A stretch of DNA of 64,000 bases from positions 1,674,001-1,738,000 of the forward strand of contig NZ_CP049715.1 in assembly GCF_011082725.1 (NCBI RefSeq), read 5' to 3'. Source of the DNA: Apibacter sp. B3706 (GTDB lineage: Bacteria; Bacteroidota; Bacteroidia; Flavobacteriales; Weeksellaceae). The notes below the pieces were generated by a model. The model saw only the letters and a program-made list of their open reading frames with translations, was not told where the DNA came from and did no database searches. Every line of letters starts with the position of its first letter. The stretch's first letter is position 1. Below are positions 27,260 through 36,686 of the stretch, one piece after another. The position numbers and the translations under genes are program-made.

Positions 27260-27652
27260 ATGTATGCAATTGTAGAGATAGCAGGGCTTCAATACAAAGT
27301 TGAGCAAGACCAAAAATTGTTCGTAAACCGTTTAAAAGCAAATATTGACGATGAAGTTACTTTTGACAAAGTATTGCTTATCGATAACGGTTCTGTAACA
27401 GTTGGCGCCCCGGTTATTAATGGAGTGACAGTAGTCGCTAAAGTTTTAGATCAAGTAAAAGGAGACAAAGTAATTGTTTTCAAAAAGAAAAGAAGAAAAG
27501 GTTACAAAGTAAAAAATGGTCACAGACAACAATTTACTCAAATTCAAATTGTTTCCATAGGTGGTGCAGAAGCTCCTAAAAAGGCAGCAAAAAAAGCAGC
27601 TCCTAAAAAAGAAAAAGAAGCGGAAGTTAAAGAAGTAAAAGCAGAAGATTAA
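27260..27652 (+). CDS. rplU: 50S ribosomal protein bL21
   Basis: 130 aa from the ATG at 27260 (MYAIVEIAGLQYKVEQDQKLFVNRL). The core is standard bL21 (about 1-102). It is followed by a ~28-residue Lys/Ala/Glu-rich tail (APKKAAKKAAPKKEKEAEVK), an extension common in Bacteroidota. Large-subunit protein binding 23S rRNA. Operon with rpmA 20 nt downstream. A TTG 27 nt upstream is in frame but lies in the promoter. Confidence 0.96.
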   Translation: MYAIVEIAGLQYKVEQDQKLFVNRLKANIDDEVTFDKVLLIDNGSVTVGAPVINGVTVVAKVLDQVKGDKVIVFKKKRRKGYKVKNGHRQQFTQIQIVSIGGAEAPKKAAKKAAPKKEKEAEVKEVKAED

Positions 27653-27672
27653 TTTAATAAAGTAATTAAAGC

Positions 27673-27942
27673 ATGGCACACAAGAAAGGAGTTGGTAGCT
27701 CCAAAAACGGTAGAGAATCACATTCCAAAAGATTAGGAGTAAAGATTTTCGGTGGTCAAGACGCCAAAGCAGGTAACATCTTAGTGAGACAAAGAGGAAC
27801 AACTCATCACCCAGGTGATAATGTTGGAATGGGAAAAGACCATACTTTGTTTGCTCTTACAGATGGTGTAGTAGTTTTTAGAAAAAAACAAAATAATCGT
27901 TCTTATGTTTCAATACAACCTAGTACTGAAGCTCAAGCTTAA
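27673..27942 (+). CDS. rpmA: 50S ribosomal protein bL27
   Basis: 89 aa: [24 protein letters not shown], then [29 protein letters not shown], the full bL27 signature. Its N terminus reaches the peptidyl-transferase centre. There is no cleavable Firmicutes-type N-terminal extension. Second gene of rplU-rpmA, closed by a perfect terminator. Confidence 0.97.
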   Translation: MAHKKGVGSSKNGRESHSKRLGVKIFGGQDAKAGNILVRQRGTTHHPGDNVGMGKDHTLFALTDGVVVFRKKQNNRSYVSIQPSTEAQA

Positions 27943-27971
27943 AATTTAATACGATTATATTAAAAATATGA

Positions 27972-27995
27972 AAATCCGGTAGTACTACCGGATTT
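27972..27995 (+). terminator. Terminator of rplU-rpmA
   Basis: A 24-nt perfect palindrome (AAATCCGGTAGT and its complement) followed by T8, 29 nt after the rpmA stop. Confidence 0.85.
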
Positions 27996-28105
27996 TTTTT
28001 ATTTGTTAACTTTTAAATAAAAAATCGACTTTATTGGTTTAATTAAATCAACAACAACTAAAAACTATGGCATACCATACCCTTAGGATTGATTTTTTAA
28101 TTTAG

Positions 28106-29065
28106 TTATCTATGTACTATGATTTTTTTTAAATAATCTAATGGGGACATTATGAATTTAACAATTTTAAATGTTGCTAGATATAAACAAGTAATGACAA
28201 TTAGAGCTGTAACACCTAAATTTAAGAGTAAGTTTGGGTTAAAATTCAATAGAGGAAATAAACCAACAAAAAAGAAATTTAAAATAATGTGATGCATCAA
28301 GTAAATTTCCAAAGTTTTAGAACCATATTTACCCAGGGTATCCGGTATTACATTTATGATTCCAATTGAAACCGTTATTGCTAAAACATACGCTAAAATC
28401 CTATATAAGAACCCTTCATATCGGGTATTATAATTTTTTATGTAAGGATCTTCCCCGAATAAAGAAATCAAAAATTCTTTATTTACAATGAAGTAAATAC
28501 TAATAAATACTATAACCAAAAAAATTATTGTATATAATTTATTGATATTCCTTATCCTTACAATACTGACTTCCTTACAAAAGGCACCGAGTAAAAAATA
28601 AGGGAAAAAGGTAAGTATTCTGAACATGAAAATTTCGGAATCTAAAAATCCTATGACCAAAGGGAATAAAAAAGAGATTGATAAAAAAGAAACATTTGAA
28701 ACCTTATCTTTTGCGATTAAAAATAAAAAACGCCATACTAATAATCCGATGATATACCATCCTTTGGGTTTAATAAAAAAAATTATCCAATTTTTAAATC
28801 CTGTAAAAATTAGAGGAAGTGAATAAATAAATTGGAATATGGTAAAAGTAATTATTAATGATATAAAAGATTTCTTATATTTTTCCCAGGTAATATTTTT
28901 TGAAAAATAACCGGAAATAAAAATAAATAATGGCATATGAAAGGTATAAATAAAACCAAAGATTGTATCCCTTATATGCCCGCTATTAAATTGCAAGGTA
29001 TGTCCATAAACCATTAAGAAAATTAATCCGAATTTTAACGAATCAAAGAGCTTATTTCTTTGCAT
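28106..29065 (-). CDS. Acyltransferase-3 family membrane protein
   Basis: 319 aa with about ten membrane segments. The N terminus MQRNKLFDSLKFGLIFLMVYGHTLQF has the family's first helix with the conserved His that is thought to be catalytic. FHMPLFIFISGYF (around 45) is the second family motif. Acyltransferase-3 proteins O-acetylate or O-succinylate surface sugars. No polysaccharide cluster is adjacent, so the acceptor is unknown. It stands alone, with the TatD operon on the same strand upstream. Confidence 0.88.
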   Translation of the reverse strand: MQRNKLFDSLKFGLIFLMVYGHTLQFNSGHIRDTIFGFIYTFHMPLFIFISGYFSKNITWEKYKKSFISLIITFTIFQFIYSLPLIFTGFKNWIIFFIKPKGWYIIGLLVWRFLFLIAKDKVSNVSFLSISFLFPLVIGFLDSEIFMFRILTFFPYFLLGAFCKEVSIVRIRNINKLYTIIFLVIVFISIYFIVNKEFLISLFGEDPYIKNYNTRYEGFLYRILAYVLAITVSIGIINVIPDTLGKYGSKTLEIYLMHHIILNFFFVGLFPLLNFNPNLLLNLGVTALIVITCLYLATFKIVKFIMSPLDYLKKIIVHR

Positions 29066-29144
29066 AAGAACTATATTTCATTTCCGAAGAATGTTATTTA
29101 TCTTTTAGTAACCAGAGCAGTATTAGCTGTAGTTTTATTTATTA

Positions 29145-29915
29145 TTATAATTTAAAAATTTTTCCGGCATTTTCAGAAGTTACAGCCCCTATTTTTTCAG
29201 GCAACATCTCATAGATATCTGAAAGTTTATCGGCAATAATTTTTAAATAGGATGATTCATTTCTTTTGCCACGAAAAGGAGAAGGTGCCAAATATGGAGA
29301 ATCAGTTTCCAAAACAATCTTTTCAATAGGAATTTCTTTTAAAAATTGATCAATTTTTCCATTTTTAAAAGTAACAACTCCTCCGATTCCCAAATAAAAG
29401 CCTAAATCTATGAACTCTTTTGCCTGTTCTAAGTTACCCGTAAAACAATGAATTATGCCATACAAATTCGTATCTTTTTCTTTTCTTACTATTTCCAATA
29501 CTTCATTAAAAGCTTCTCTAACATGAATAACGATCGGAAGTTTATATTGTTTAGCTAATTGAATTTGTTTTATAAAAGCATACTTTTGAATTTCCAAAGT
29601 TGAAGTATCCCAAAATAAATCCAATCCTATTTCTCCAACGGCTGCAAATTTTTCCTCGGAAAGTTTATTTTCAATAAAGGCTAATTCCTTTTCGTATGAA
29701 TCTAATTTTACATCGCAAGGATGAAGCCCCATCATTAAAAACATGTTTTCAGGATATTTATTTTTAAGTTCTTCCATCTTAGGGTAATAAGATGAATTTA
29801 TGGAAGGTAAGTAAAAACGTTGTACTCCATGATCCAGGGCTCTTTGAATCACTTCTTCTCTATCGTGATCAAATTGTTCGGAATATAAATGAGTATGACT
29901 ATCTATTAATAGCAT
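29145..29915 (-). CDS. TatD-family metal-dependent hydrolase
   Basis: 256 aa. TIM-barrel hydrolase with the family's metal ligands: DSHTHLY at residues 5-11, GEIGLD with Glu and Asp, VIHVREA with His, IHCFTG with His, and LETDSPYLAP with Asp. TatD-type proteins are 3'-5' nucleases of DNA or RNA. Last gene of polyprenyl synthase - GSCFA - TatD (29 nt gap). Confidence 0.93.
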   Translation of the reverse strand: MLLIDSHTHLYSEQFDHDREEVIQRALDHGVQRFYLPSINSSYYPKMEELKNKYPENMFLMMGLHPCDVKLDSYEKELAFIENKLSEEKFAAVGEIGLDLFWDTSTLEIQKYAFIKQIQLAKQYKLPIVIHVREAFNEVLEIVRKEKDTNLYGIIHCFTGNLEQAKEFIDLGFYLGIGGVVTFKNGKIDQFLKEIPIEKIVLETDSPYLAPSPFRGKRNESSYLKIIADKLSDIYEMLPEKIGAVTSENAGKIFKL

Positions 29916-29944
29916 TGTTTAATTTGAGTATTTTTTAACTTATC

Positions 29945-30940
29945 TTAATAAGAATCATTCATTTTTTTTCTTAATTCCTGATATTCTTCTTTAAAAGCAC
30001 CCGGTGGTAAAAGTGGCTCTAAATTCTGAATATTTTTTACAATACTATATAAAAATTTTTTATAGGCTATCGTATGGGTATTTTGAATTTTGTGTTGTAA
30101 AGAAGCGTTTACTTTTTTCACCATTTGCATGGTTGAAAATTCATCAGGTGAAATATGAGCGTTTTTAAATTTCTCCCATATATATTTTATGGCTACATCA
30201 TTTGGATGAATTAAATCTTCTTTATAAAAACGATAATCCCGTAAATCATCCATCATAAATTCATACGATGGGAAATATTCACAATTATCGTACGATTCGA
30301 CCACCGAATGGATGGCACATAAAAGCTTGGATTTACTTATATTATTTTCAACCAAACCATCTTTACTATGTCTTACCGGACTTAATGTAAAAAAAATTTT
30401 CATGTTTTTCTTTCCCATATCCGTCAACATTTCAATGATGTTTTTCAAAGAAGTTTTTATTTGATGTTCTGCCAATAATAATTTAGAAAAATGTGTATTC
30501 GGAATTTTATGACAATTAGCTACTATTATATCAAATTGATTTAATTTGTATACAAATGAAGTTCCTAAAGTAATTATAACCATATCGGTCTCTTGTAGAA
30601 ACTTATTAGCTAAATTTATATTCTGATTGATATGAGATAACACCCTATCTTTAGATATATCATTAAAAGAAGAATGATGATCCCAACTTAAATATAATTC
30701 TTCATATTTGAAAAGTTCTGATGATTGATATTCTTCCTGGGAATAAATTCTCATGATTGCATTTTCAACAGCTAAAGGATGAAATATAACACCAAAAGGA
30801 TTATGAAATACTGAAAACTTATACTGAGATAATTTATTGGAAATTTCGGTAGCGAAACAGGAACCTATAGTAAATATTTTACTTTTGTAATCAAGTTTAA
30901 TTGAATTAGGATTATATGGTAATTCTGTTCTAAATATCAT
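29945..30940 (-). CDS. GSCFA-domain protein
   Basis: 331 aa. The defining motif GSCFA appears early (FTIGSCFATEISNKL, about 26-40), with the Ser as likely nucleophile. Further blocks are HNPFGVIFHP, VIITLGTSFVY, FFTLSPVRH and, towards the middle, YFPSYEFMMDDLRDYRFYKEDLIHPN with an Asp/His pair. This resembles SGNH/GDSL hydrolases, so an esterase-like activity is plausible but unproven. It lies 5 nt after the polyprenyl synthase gene and 29 nt before the tatD-like gene. Confidence 0.88.
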   Translation of the reverse strand: MIFRTELPYNPNSIKLDYKSKIFTIGSCFATEISNKLSQYKFSVFHNPFGVIFHPLAVENAIMRIYSQEEYQSSELFKYEELYLSWDHHSSFNDISKDRVLSHINQNINLANKFLQETDMVIITLGTSFVYKLNQFDIIVANCHKIPNTHFSKLLLAEHQIKTSLKNIIEMLTDMGKKNMKIFFTLSPVRHSKDGLVENNISKSKLLCAIHSVVESYDNCEYFPSYEFMMDDLRDYRFYKEDLIHPNDVAIKYIWEKFKNAHISPDEFSTMQMVKKVNASLQHKIQNTHTIAYKKFLYSIVKNIQNLEPLLPPGAFKEEYQELRKKMNDSY

Positions 30941-30945
30941 CTTTA

Positions 30946-31917
30946 TTAACTTTCCCTAACTAATAAATAATCGATCAGTTTATAAAAAGACTGTTTTTTG
31001 GTAGCATCTGCTGTAACTTTATCTAAATAGTTTCTTGCTTGATCTGAATAGGTTTTAATTAATTCTAAACAAGAATCTCCAACATTCAAATCATTAAAAA
31101 TAGCTAAAACTTCGTTTACTTTGTCTATATTTTCTCCTGTAATTGTATACCAACGATTTAATTTTTGTCTCTGTTCATCATTTGCTTTTTGTCGAGCTAA
31201 GATGTATAAGATCGTTTTCTTATTTTCAACAATATCTCCTGCATGTTTTTTTCCTACGGATTCTTGATTTCCAAATAAATCCAAATAATCATCCATTAAT
31301 TGAAAAGCAATTCCCAATGATTTGCCAAATTCATACATATTTTTTGAGTCCTCTTCATCTGCTTCTGCTAATAATGCGCCCATTTGAAAAGCACAAGCAC
31401 ACAATACAGCCGTTTTCCCGGTAATCATGTGTATGTATTCTTCATATGACACATTCGATTGTTTTTCAAAATTCATATCATACTGCTGTCCTTCACAAAC
31501 TTCTAAAGCAGTTTGGGAAAACAAATGAAAACATTTTTTAAATAATTGAGGTTCTAAGTCCTCTAACATTTGAAAAGACTTAACCATCAACGCATCCCCC
31601 GATAGAATTGCTACATTTTCATCATACTTAACATGAACGGTTTCTTTGCCTCTACGTAAAGTGGCTTTATCCATAATATCGTCATGCATCAAAGAGAAAT
31701 TGTGAAAATACTCTATTCCCAAAGCGGGTTTTACAGCTCTTTCAATATTTCCTTTAAACAGATCACATGACATTAATAAAAATATAGGACGTAGTTGTTT
31801 TCCTCCTATTGATAAAATATAATTGATGGGGTCATAAAGTTGATGGGGAGGATTTGTTAATTTATGTTTATTTATAGCATCTCTAATGATTGATCTATAT
31901 TTATCTAAAAAAGGCAT
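30946..31917 (-). CDS. Polyprenyl diphosphate synthase
   Basis: 323 aa trans-isoprenyl diphosphate synthase. The first Asp-rich motif is in HDDIMDKATLRRGKETVH and the second in FQLMDDYLDLFG, with GGKQLRP near the N terminus binding IPP. It makes FPP/GGPP-range or longer allylic diphosphates for quinones and cell-wall lipid carriers. The chain length cannot be fixed by eye. First gene of a three-gene minus-strand operon. Confidence 0.94.
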   Translation of the reverse strand: MPFLDKYRSIIRDAINKHKLTNPPHQLYDPINYILSIGGKQLRPIFLLMSCDLFKGNIERAVKPALGIEYFHNFSLMHDDIMDKATLRRGKETVHVKYDENVAILSGDALMVKSFQMLEDLEPQLFKKCFHLFSQTALEVCEGQQYDMNFEKQSNVSYEEYIHMITGKTAVLCACAFQMGALLAEADEEDSKNMYEFGKSLGIAFQLMDDYLDLFGNQESVGKKHAGDIVENKKTILYILARQKANDEQRQKLNRWYTITGENIDKVNEVLAIFNDLNVGDSCLELIKTYSDQARNYLDKVTADATKKQSFYKLIDYLLVRES

Positions 31918-32072
31918 TTTTTCGTATTTTCCTATATATATTGTTACAAAGATAAGGTTTTGTAAAATATTCTTCCTACCCTTGTGAATAAATTTACTAT
32001 CAATATTTTACATTTGATAGGAATAATTATTTTTTTATAGATTATAAATATAAATAAAAAGGTATTTTTAAA

Positions 32073-33518
32073 ATGAACACTATGGTAGAATTGGATAACA
32101 TAATCCCACAAAAAGAATTTGCTAAATTTTCTACTCCTATAAATTGGAAAATAACACCTGCCCAACATTGGGCTGTCATTGGACCAAATGGAGCGGGAAA
32201 ATCTTTATTAATTGATATTTTATTAGGCAAATATGCTTTACAAGAAGGTAAAATTAGTTATACTAAAAAATTTAATCATCTCTCTGATTTTATAAAAATA
32301 GTTGCTTTTAAGAATATTCATGCCCTTTCCAAGACTCAAAACAGCTATTACCAACAAAGGTGGAACAAAGGATTGGAAGATGAAACGCCCCAAGTTAAGG
32401 ATCTATTATTCAAGAATACTGATTTACAATGGATGGAATATCTCATTTCCTTAGTAGGAATTGAAGACTTAATGGAGAAAAATATTGATCTCCTTTCGAG
32501 CGGAGAACTCAGAAAATTTTTAATTATTCAATCTTTATCCACTAAACCCGAGATTCTAATATTAGACAATCCGTATATTGGCTTAGATACTAAAGCCAGA
32601 CAAGTTTTAGATCAGGTTTTACTCGACCTTAAAAATTTACAAAACTTACAGGTAATAGTACTCATCTCAAACATTGCTGATATTTCTCCAATCATTACTC
32701 AAGTTTTACCCATTATCAACAAAACATTATTCCCAAGTAAAACCTCTCAAGAATTTTTTGAAGATAAAAAACTGCAAAATGAATTGTTTCCTCATTTTGA
32801 TTATGAATTAAAAAAACTTCCATACCCCTTTAATCAACCAAAGGAAATTAGTTATAACTATGCTTTACAATTAAATAATATAAATATCCGATATGGCAAC
32901 CGAACCATTTTGAAAAACATATCTTGGAAAGTTAAAAAAGGTGAAAAATGGGCATTATCCGGTCCTAATGGCTCCGGAAAATCAACATTATTGAGTGTAA
33001 TTGCTGCCGATAATCCTCAAGCGTATGCTAATGACATTCTCCTTTTTGATAAAAAAAGAGGAACAGGAGAAAGTATTTGGGATATTAAAAAGCATATAGG
33101 ATATATATCACCGGAAATGCATTTATATTATCAAAAAAATGTAACATGCTTGGAAGTAGTTGGATCGGGATTTTTTGATACTATTGGTTTATACAGAAAA
33201 TGTGATCAAGAGCAAATAAAAGTATCCTTGCAATGGATGGAAATTTTGGGAATTGAAAAACTTAAAAATTCTTCTTTTCTCTCTATATCGACAGGAGAAC
33301 AACGTTTAGTTTTATTAGCTCGTGTATTTGTAAAAAATCCTTCGCTCGTTATTCTTGATGAACCCCTTCATGGACTGGATATGAATAATAAATTTCGTGT
33401 TTTGCAAATTATCGAAAAATTTTGTGATTCAAGCAAAGCTTTGATCTACGTGACCCACTATAAAGAAGAGCTACCTTCTTTAATAAATCATGAACTCTCC
33501 CTAACTAAAATACAATAA
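32073..33518 (+). CDS. Double ABC ATPase (ModF/PhrA-like)
   Basis: 481 aa with two ABC nucleotide-binding domains and no membrane segments. Domain 1 has Walker A GPNGAGKS (about 46-53), signature LSSGELRK and Walker B ILILDNPYIGLD. The residue after the Walker B Asp is Asn, not the usual catalytic Glu. Domain 2 has GPNGSGKS, STGEQRL and VILDEPLHGLD, all canonical. The pattern matches the ModF/photorepair-protein group, whose role is uncertain, rather than a transporter. The lack of a permease neighbour agrees. Plus strand, divergent from the polyprenyl synthase gene. Confidence 0.88.
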   Translation: MNTMVELDNIIPQKEFAKFSTPINWKITPAQHWAVIGPNGAGKSLLIDILLGKYALQEGKISYTKKFNHLSDFIKIVAFKNIHALSKTQNSYYQQRWNKGLEDETPQVKDLLFKNTDLQWMEYLISLVGIEDLMEKNIDLLSSGELRKFLIIQSLSTKPEILILDNPYIGLDTKARQVLDQVLLDLKNLQNLQVIVLISNIADISPIITQVLPIINKTLFPSKTSQEFFEDKKLQNELFPHFDYELKKLPYPFNQPKEISYNYALQLNNINIRYGNRTILKNISWKVKKGEKWALSGPNGSGKSTLLSVIAADNPQAYANDILLFDKKRGTGESIWDIKKHIGYISPEMHLYYQKNVTCLEVVGSGFFDTIGLYRKCDQEQIKVSLQWMEILGIEKLKNSSFLSISTGEQRLVLLARVFVKNPSLVILDEPLHGLDMNNKFRVLQIIEKFCDSSKALIYVTHYKEELPSLINHELSLTKIQ

Positions 33519-33540
33519 AATTCTATTTACAAAATCAAAA

Positions 33541-33650
33541 AGGTGTTTTATAGGCATGGTATGTATAAACTGTGTTGGGGACCAGTTCCCACCTAAGGGC
33601 AACCCTATAAATAAGATAATATATTTATTTAATGCGCAAACCTTAGCAGG
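33541..33650. ncRNA. Candidate structured RNA or GC-rich element
   Basis: In a very AT-rich surrounding this segment holds several compact hairpins in series. TGGGGA/TTCCCA (33576-33591) has a CCAG tetraloop and AGGG/CCCT (33596-33606) has a 3-nt loop. An outer AGGTG (33541-33545) can pair with CACCT (33590-33594) as an alternative, and ACCT/AGGT lies around 33640-33651. It contains no open frame of note. It may be a small RNA, an untranslated-region structure, or a repeat element; the strand is not determined. Confidence 0.3.
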
Positions 33651-33669
33651 TATTGATATATTTATAGAT

Positions 33670-34672
33670 TTAAAAAAAACTGTTAGATGAATTTACCTGT
33701 ACTAAGGTAAACAAAGTTATTATATTAGAAAGCCAAAACCATCTACCATAATCAACAGCAATCAAGCATATCAAAAGAATAGCTATATATTGACATGTTA
33801 AAAATAAAAATATATTATTTGATTTTAAACGAAAAATTTTTTTCAAATAAATAAACATGCTAAAAAAATTAAACAAGTATTTAAAAAAAAGCCTAAGAGA
33901 TAAATTGGATGTTTTTTAAAAATAGGAATTTTCCACATAATTACCTCATCTGTTGAATTAAAGACCCAATAAAGCTCTTTAATACTATTCAAATGATCTG
34001 TTCCAAATTTATTCCAACTGTTTATAATTATATTTATATCCCTATTGCTGCCATTAAAACAAATTCCTACTAATAAAAAAACGAAAAAAGAAGGGATTAA
34101 TAATGAAATTTTCTTAATAGATACACTATTTAAATTAGTAATATTGAGACAATAAAGGATTGGAAAAAAAGTAAAAACAAAATAAGCTTCATGTATAAGA
34201 ATCATAAATATGCTCATCAAATTACATATTACAATTTTTAAATTAAAAGATTTTATTTTGTTAGTAACATATAATTGGAAAAGAAAATAAACAATCAATA
34301 AAACATCTAATGTAAAAAACATTTTATATGCAATAACATTAATAAGCATAAAGCTTCCAAATAATATATAAGGCTCTAACATTCTTTTATTATAAAAAAC
34401 ACCAAAAGAATTATAAGTATAATTTCAAAAATAGGTTGAAATTTAAAAGGTTCAATAGGTGTGTTATTAGCTAAAAAAAATAAAATACTCCCGAATAATC
34501 CCCTTATAATAAAACCTGCTTCATAATTTATATAAGCCCCTTTAATAATTAACCATTCATTGGAATAATAACCTATAAACTTTAGTTTAACTTCAATTAA
34601 AATAAAAAAATTTACTAATAAAGAGTTTTCTTTATCATATTCATATTTTACATTAATTATATAAGTGGACAA
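33670..34672 (-). pseudogene. Frame-broken polytopic membrane protein
   Basis: Three consecutive minus-strand frames (34376-34672, 33843-34382, 33670-33876) overlap end to start and all encode hydrophobic membrane segments. The first has AGFIIRGLFGSILF, resembling the 'RRGLLG' start of uncharacterised polytopic proteins, and the last has AVDYGRWFWLSN. The first switch needs a one-base shift at ATAATAAAAGAATG. The second is in a run of T. The simplest reading is one ~330-aa membrane protein with two frameshifts in A/T runs, i.e. a pseudogene, phase-variable gene, or sequencing error. Function unknown. Confidence 0.6.
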
Positions 34673-34938
34673 AAAAATAACTGTAGAAATAATTTATTTG
34701 AAATAAAATACCAAATATATATATTTTATTGTTCATTAAATTTCAGCAATTAATTAAAAATACTATATGATTATTAAATTAATAGTGTTTTGAATAATAG
34801 ATAAAACAATAAGATATGAACTCGTTTTTTATTACAATTTGATAAATTTCAAATCTATAATTTCGCAAACCAAAAAAGTAGCGTCTTAAAAAATTATACA
34901 AATCAATATAAAGTAAAAATATTTTTTATTAAATTTAT
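34673..34938. other. Gap upstream of the leu promoter
   Basis: About 265 nt of AT-rich sequence between the broken membrane-protein gene and the leu promoter. Nothing is recognised. Confidence 0.4.
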
Positions 34939-34969
34939 TTTGGCAATTAAAAAAATTATCATAATTTAG
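34939..34969 (+). promoter_or_regulatory. Promoter of the leu operon
   Basis: TTTG (34939-34942), 19 nt, then TAATTTAG (34962-34969), which matches TAnnTTTG in all but one base. The leader peptide ATG is 26 nt further on. Confidence 0.6.
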
Positions 34970-34994
34970 CGCCCAATTATAATTAATACAAAGA

Positions 34995-35057
34995 ATGTCA
35001 TTGTTTACTAACATAATTAGCATTATTCTGATTCTGGGTCAAGCTCAGGGTGAGTAA
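34995..35057 (+). CDS. Leader peptide of the leu operon
   Basis: A 20-codon open frame starting MSLFTN and continuing IISIILIL, then GQAQGE and TAA. It contains five Ile and three Leu. It sits between the promoter and a strong terminator hairpin, exactly as in ribosome-controlled attenuators. The Ile excess is notable for an operon headed by leuA. The 3' half of the frame forms hairpin arms: CTGGG (35034-35038) can pair with CTCAG (35044-35048). The peptide itself need not have a function. Confidence 0.7.
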   Translation: MSLFTNIISIILILGQAQGE

Positions 35058-35121
35058 TGCTTGTGTTGTAAATTATACAAAATATAAAAAGCCTTTCTCA
35101 CTCTAAGGAGAAAGGCTTTTT
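35047..35121 (+). promoter_or_regulatory. leuA: Transcription attenuator of the leu operon
   Basis: Terminator: AAAAAGCCTTTCTC (35086-35099) and GAGAAAGGCTTTTT (35108-35121), a perfect 14-bp stem ending in T5. Competing antiterminator: AGGGTGAG (35047-35054), at the end of the leader frame, can pair with CTCACTCT (35097-35104), which covers the terminator's 5' arm and loop (8 bp, one G-U). A further pair, CTGGG/CTCAG, would block the antiterminator when the ribosome moves on. So starvation for Ile or Leu should favour read-through into leuA. Confidence 0.7.
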
Positions 35122-35158
35122 AATGTTTTTTAATCACAAAAAGAAAACGATACCAAGG

Positions 35159-36649
35159 ATGGATAAATTATTCATTTTCGACACTACTTTAAGGGATGGA
35201 GAACAGGTCCCGGGGTGTCAATTAAATACAATTGAAAAAATTGAAATTGCTAAAGCATTAGAAGAATTAGGGGTCGATGTTATTGAAGCCGGTTTTCCCA
35301 TTTCGAGTCCGGGAGATTTCACTTCTGTAGAAGCTATTTCCAAAGCTGTAACAAACCCTACCATCTGCGCTCTAACCCGTGCTGTAGAAAGAGATATAGA
35401 AGTAGCTGCCGATGCTCTCAAATATGCCAAGAAAAAAAGAATACATACAGGAATCGGAACTTCTGATTTCCACATAAAATATAAATTTAACTCTACCAGA
35501 GAAGAAATCATAAAAAGAGCAGTTGCCGCAACTGCATATGCAAAAAAATTCGTTGAAGATGTTGAGTTCTATGCTGAAGATGCGGGAAGAACTGACAATG
35601 AATACTTAGCCCAAGTGGTCCAAGCAGTTGTTAATGCAGGAGCAACAGTTATCAATATCCCTGATACCACCGGATACTGTCTACCTACAGAATATGGCGA
35701 AAAAATAAAATACCTAATTGACCATGTAGATATGAAAAATGCCATCTTATCTACTCACTGCCATCAAGATTTAGGAATGGCAACAGCCAACTCACTTATG
35801 GGAGTTATCAATGGCGCCAGACAAGTAGAGGTAACCATTAACGGAATTGGTGAGAGAGCAGGAAATACATCACTTGAAGAAGTTGTTATGGCTATAAAAA
35901 GTCATAAAGAATTATCTATTGACACAAATATTAATACAAAGAAAATATACCCGGTAAGCAAAATGGTTTCCAGCTTAATGAATATGCCTGTTCAACCTAA
36001 TAAGGCAATAGTTGGTAGAAATGCTTTTGCCCATTCTTCCGGAATTCATCAAGACGGAGTATTAAAAAATCTTTCAACTTACGAAATCATTGATCCTAAA
36101 GAAGTTGGAATAGATGACAATGCTATAGTGCTTACCGCCCGAAGTGGTCGTCATGCCCTTAAAAGCAGACTGAACTTACTAGGAATTAAAGTAGAAGCGA
36201 ATGAATTAGCCAATATTTACGAACGATTTTTAGAACTTGCTGATAAAAAGAAAGATATTAATGACGATGATCTTTTAATATTAGTAGGAAAAGAACCTAA
36301 TGAAAGTAACCGTATAAAACTCGATTACTTACAAGTTACTTCCGGAAAAGGAATTAAAAATGCTGCAATTGTTACCCTAAATATAGCCGGCGAAAAATTC
36401 ACTTCGACTTCTTTCGGAAACGGACCTGTAGATGCAGCAATTAACACCGTAAGAGACATTCTTAAAAAACAAATGACTATTCATGAGTTTTTAATTCAGG
36501 CTATTAACAAAGGAAGTGACGACTTAGGAAAAGTTCACATGCAAGTTGAATATAAGGGTAAAAATTATTACGGATTTTCAGCAAATACCGATATTGTGAC
36601 TGCTTCCGTTGAAGCTTATCTTGATGCAATAAATAAATTTACCGTTTAA
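35159..36649 (+). CDS. leuA: 2-isopropylmalate synthase
   Basis: 496 aa from the ATG at 35159 ([19 protein letters not shown]). The ATG at 35123 is in frame but touches the attenuator terminator and adds a non-conserved stretch. It catalyses acetyl-CoA plus 2-ketoisovalerate, the first step of leucine synthesis. The HMGL-like TIM barrel has [23 protein letters not shown] with the metal His residues and [13 protein letters not shown]. The C-terminal allosteric domain for Leu feedback starts about residue 380. First structural gene of leuA-leuC-leuD-leuA-like-leuB. Confidence 0.95.
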   Translation: MDKLFIFDTTLRDGEQVPGCQLNTIEKIEIAKALEELGVDVIEAGFPISSPGDFTSVEAISKAVTNPTICALTRAVERDIEVAADALKYAKKKRIHTGIGTSDFHIKYKFNSTREEIIKRAVAATAYAKKFVEDVEFYAEDAGRTDNEYLAQVVQAVVNAGATVINIPDTTGYCLPTEYGEKIKYLIDHVDMKNAILSTHCHQDLGMATANSLMGVINGARQVEVTINGIGERAGNTSLEEVVMAIKSHKELSIDTNINTKKIYPVSKMVSSLMNMPVQPNKAIVGRNAFAHSSGIHQDGVLKNLSTYEIIDPKEVGIDDNAIVLTARSGRHALKSRLNLLGIKVEANELANIYERFLELADKKKDINDDDLLILVGKEPNESNRIKLDYLQVTSGKGIKNAAIVTLNIAGEKFTSTSFGNGPVDAAINTVRDILKKQMTIHEFLIQAINKGSDDLGKVHMQVEYKGKNYYGFSANTDIVTASVEAYLDAINKFTV

Positions 36650-36686
36650 CACTATATACAAAACCAATTAAAAAAGAGAATATACC

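Noticed and set aside
27446-27802. 118-aa minus-strand frame over rplU-rpmA
   Set aside because: It is a Phe/Leu-rich antisense reading of the Lys-rich ribosomal protein genes and has no promoter.
35123-35158. In-frame ATG upstream of the conserved leuA start
   Set aside because: It overlaps the last bases of the attenuator terminator and encodes a non-conserved stretch; the family start is [15 protein letters not shown] at 35159.
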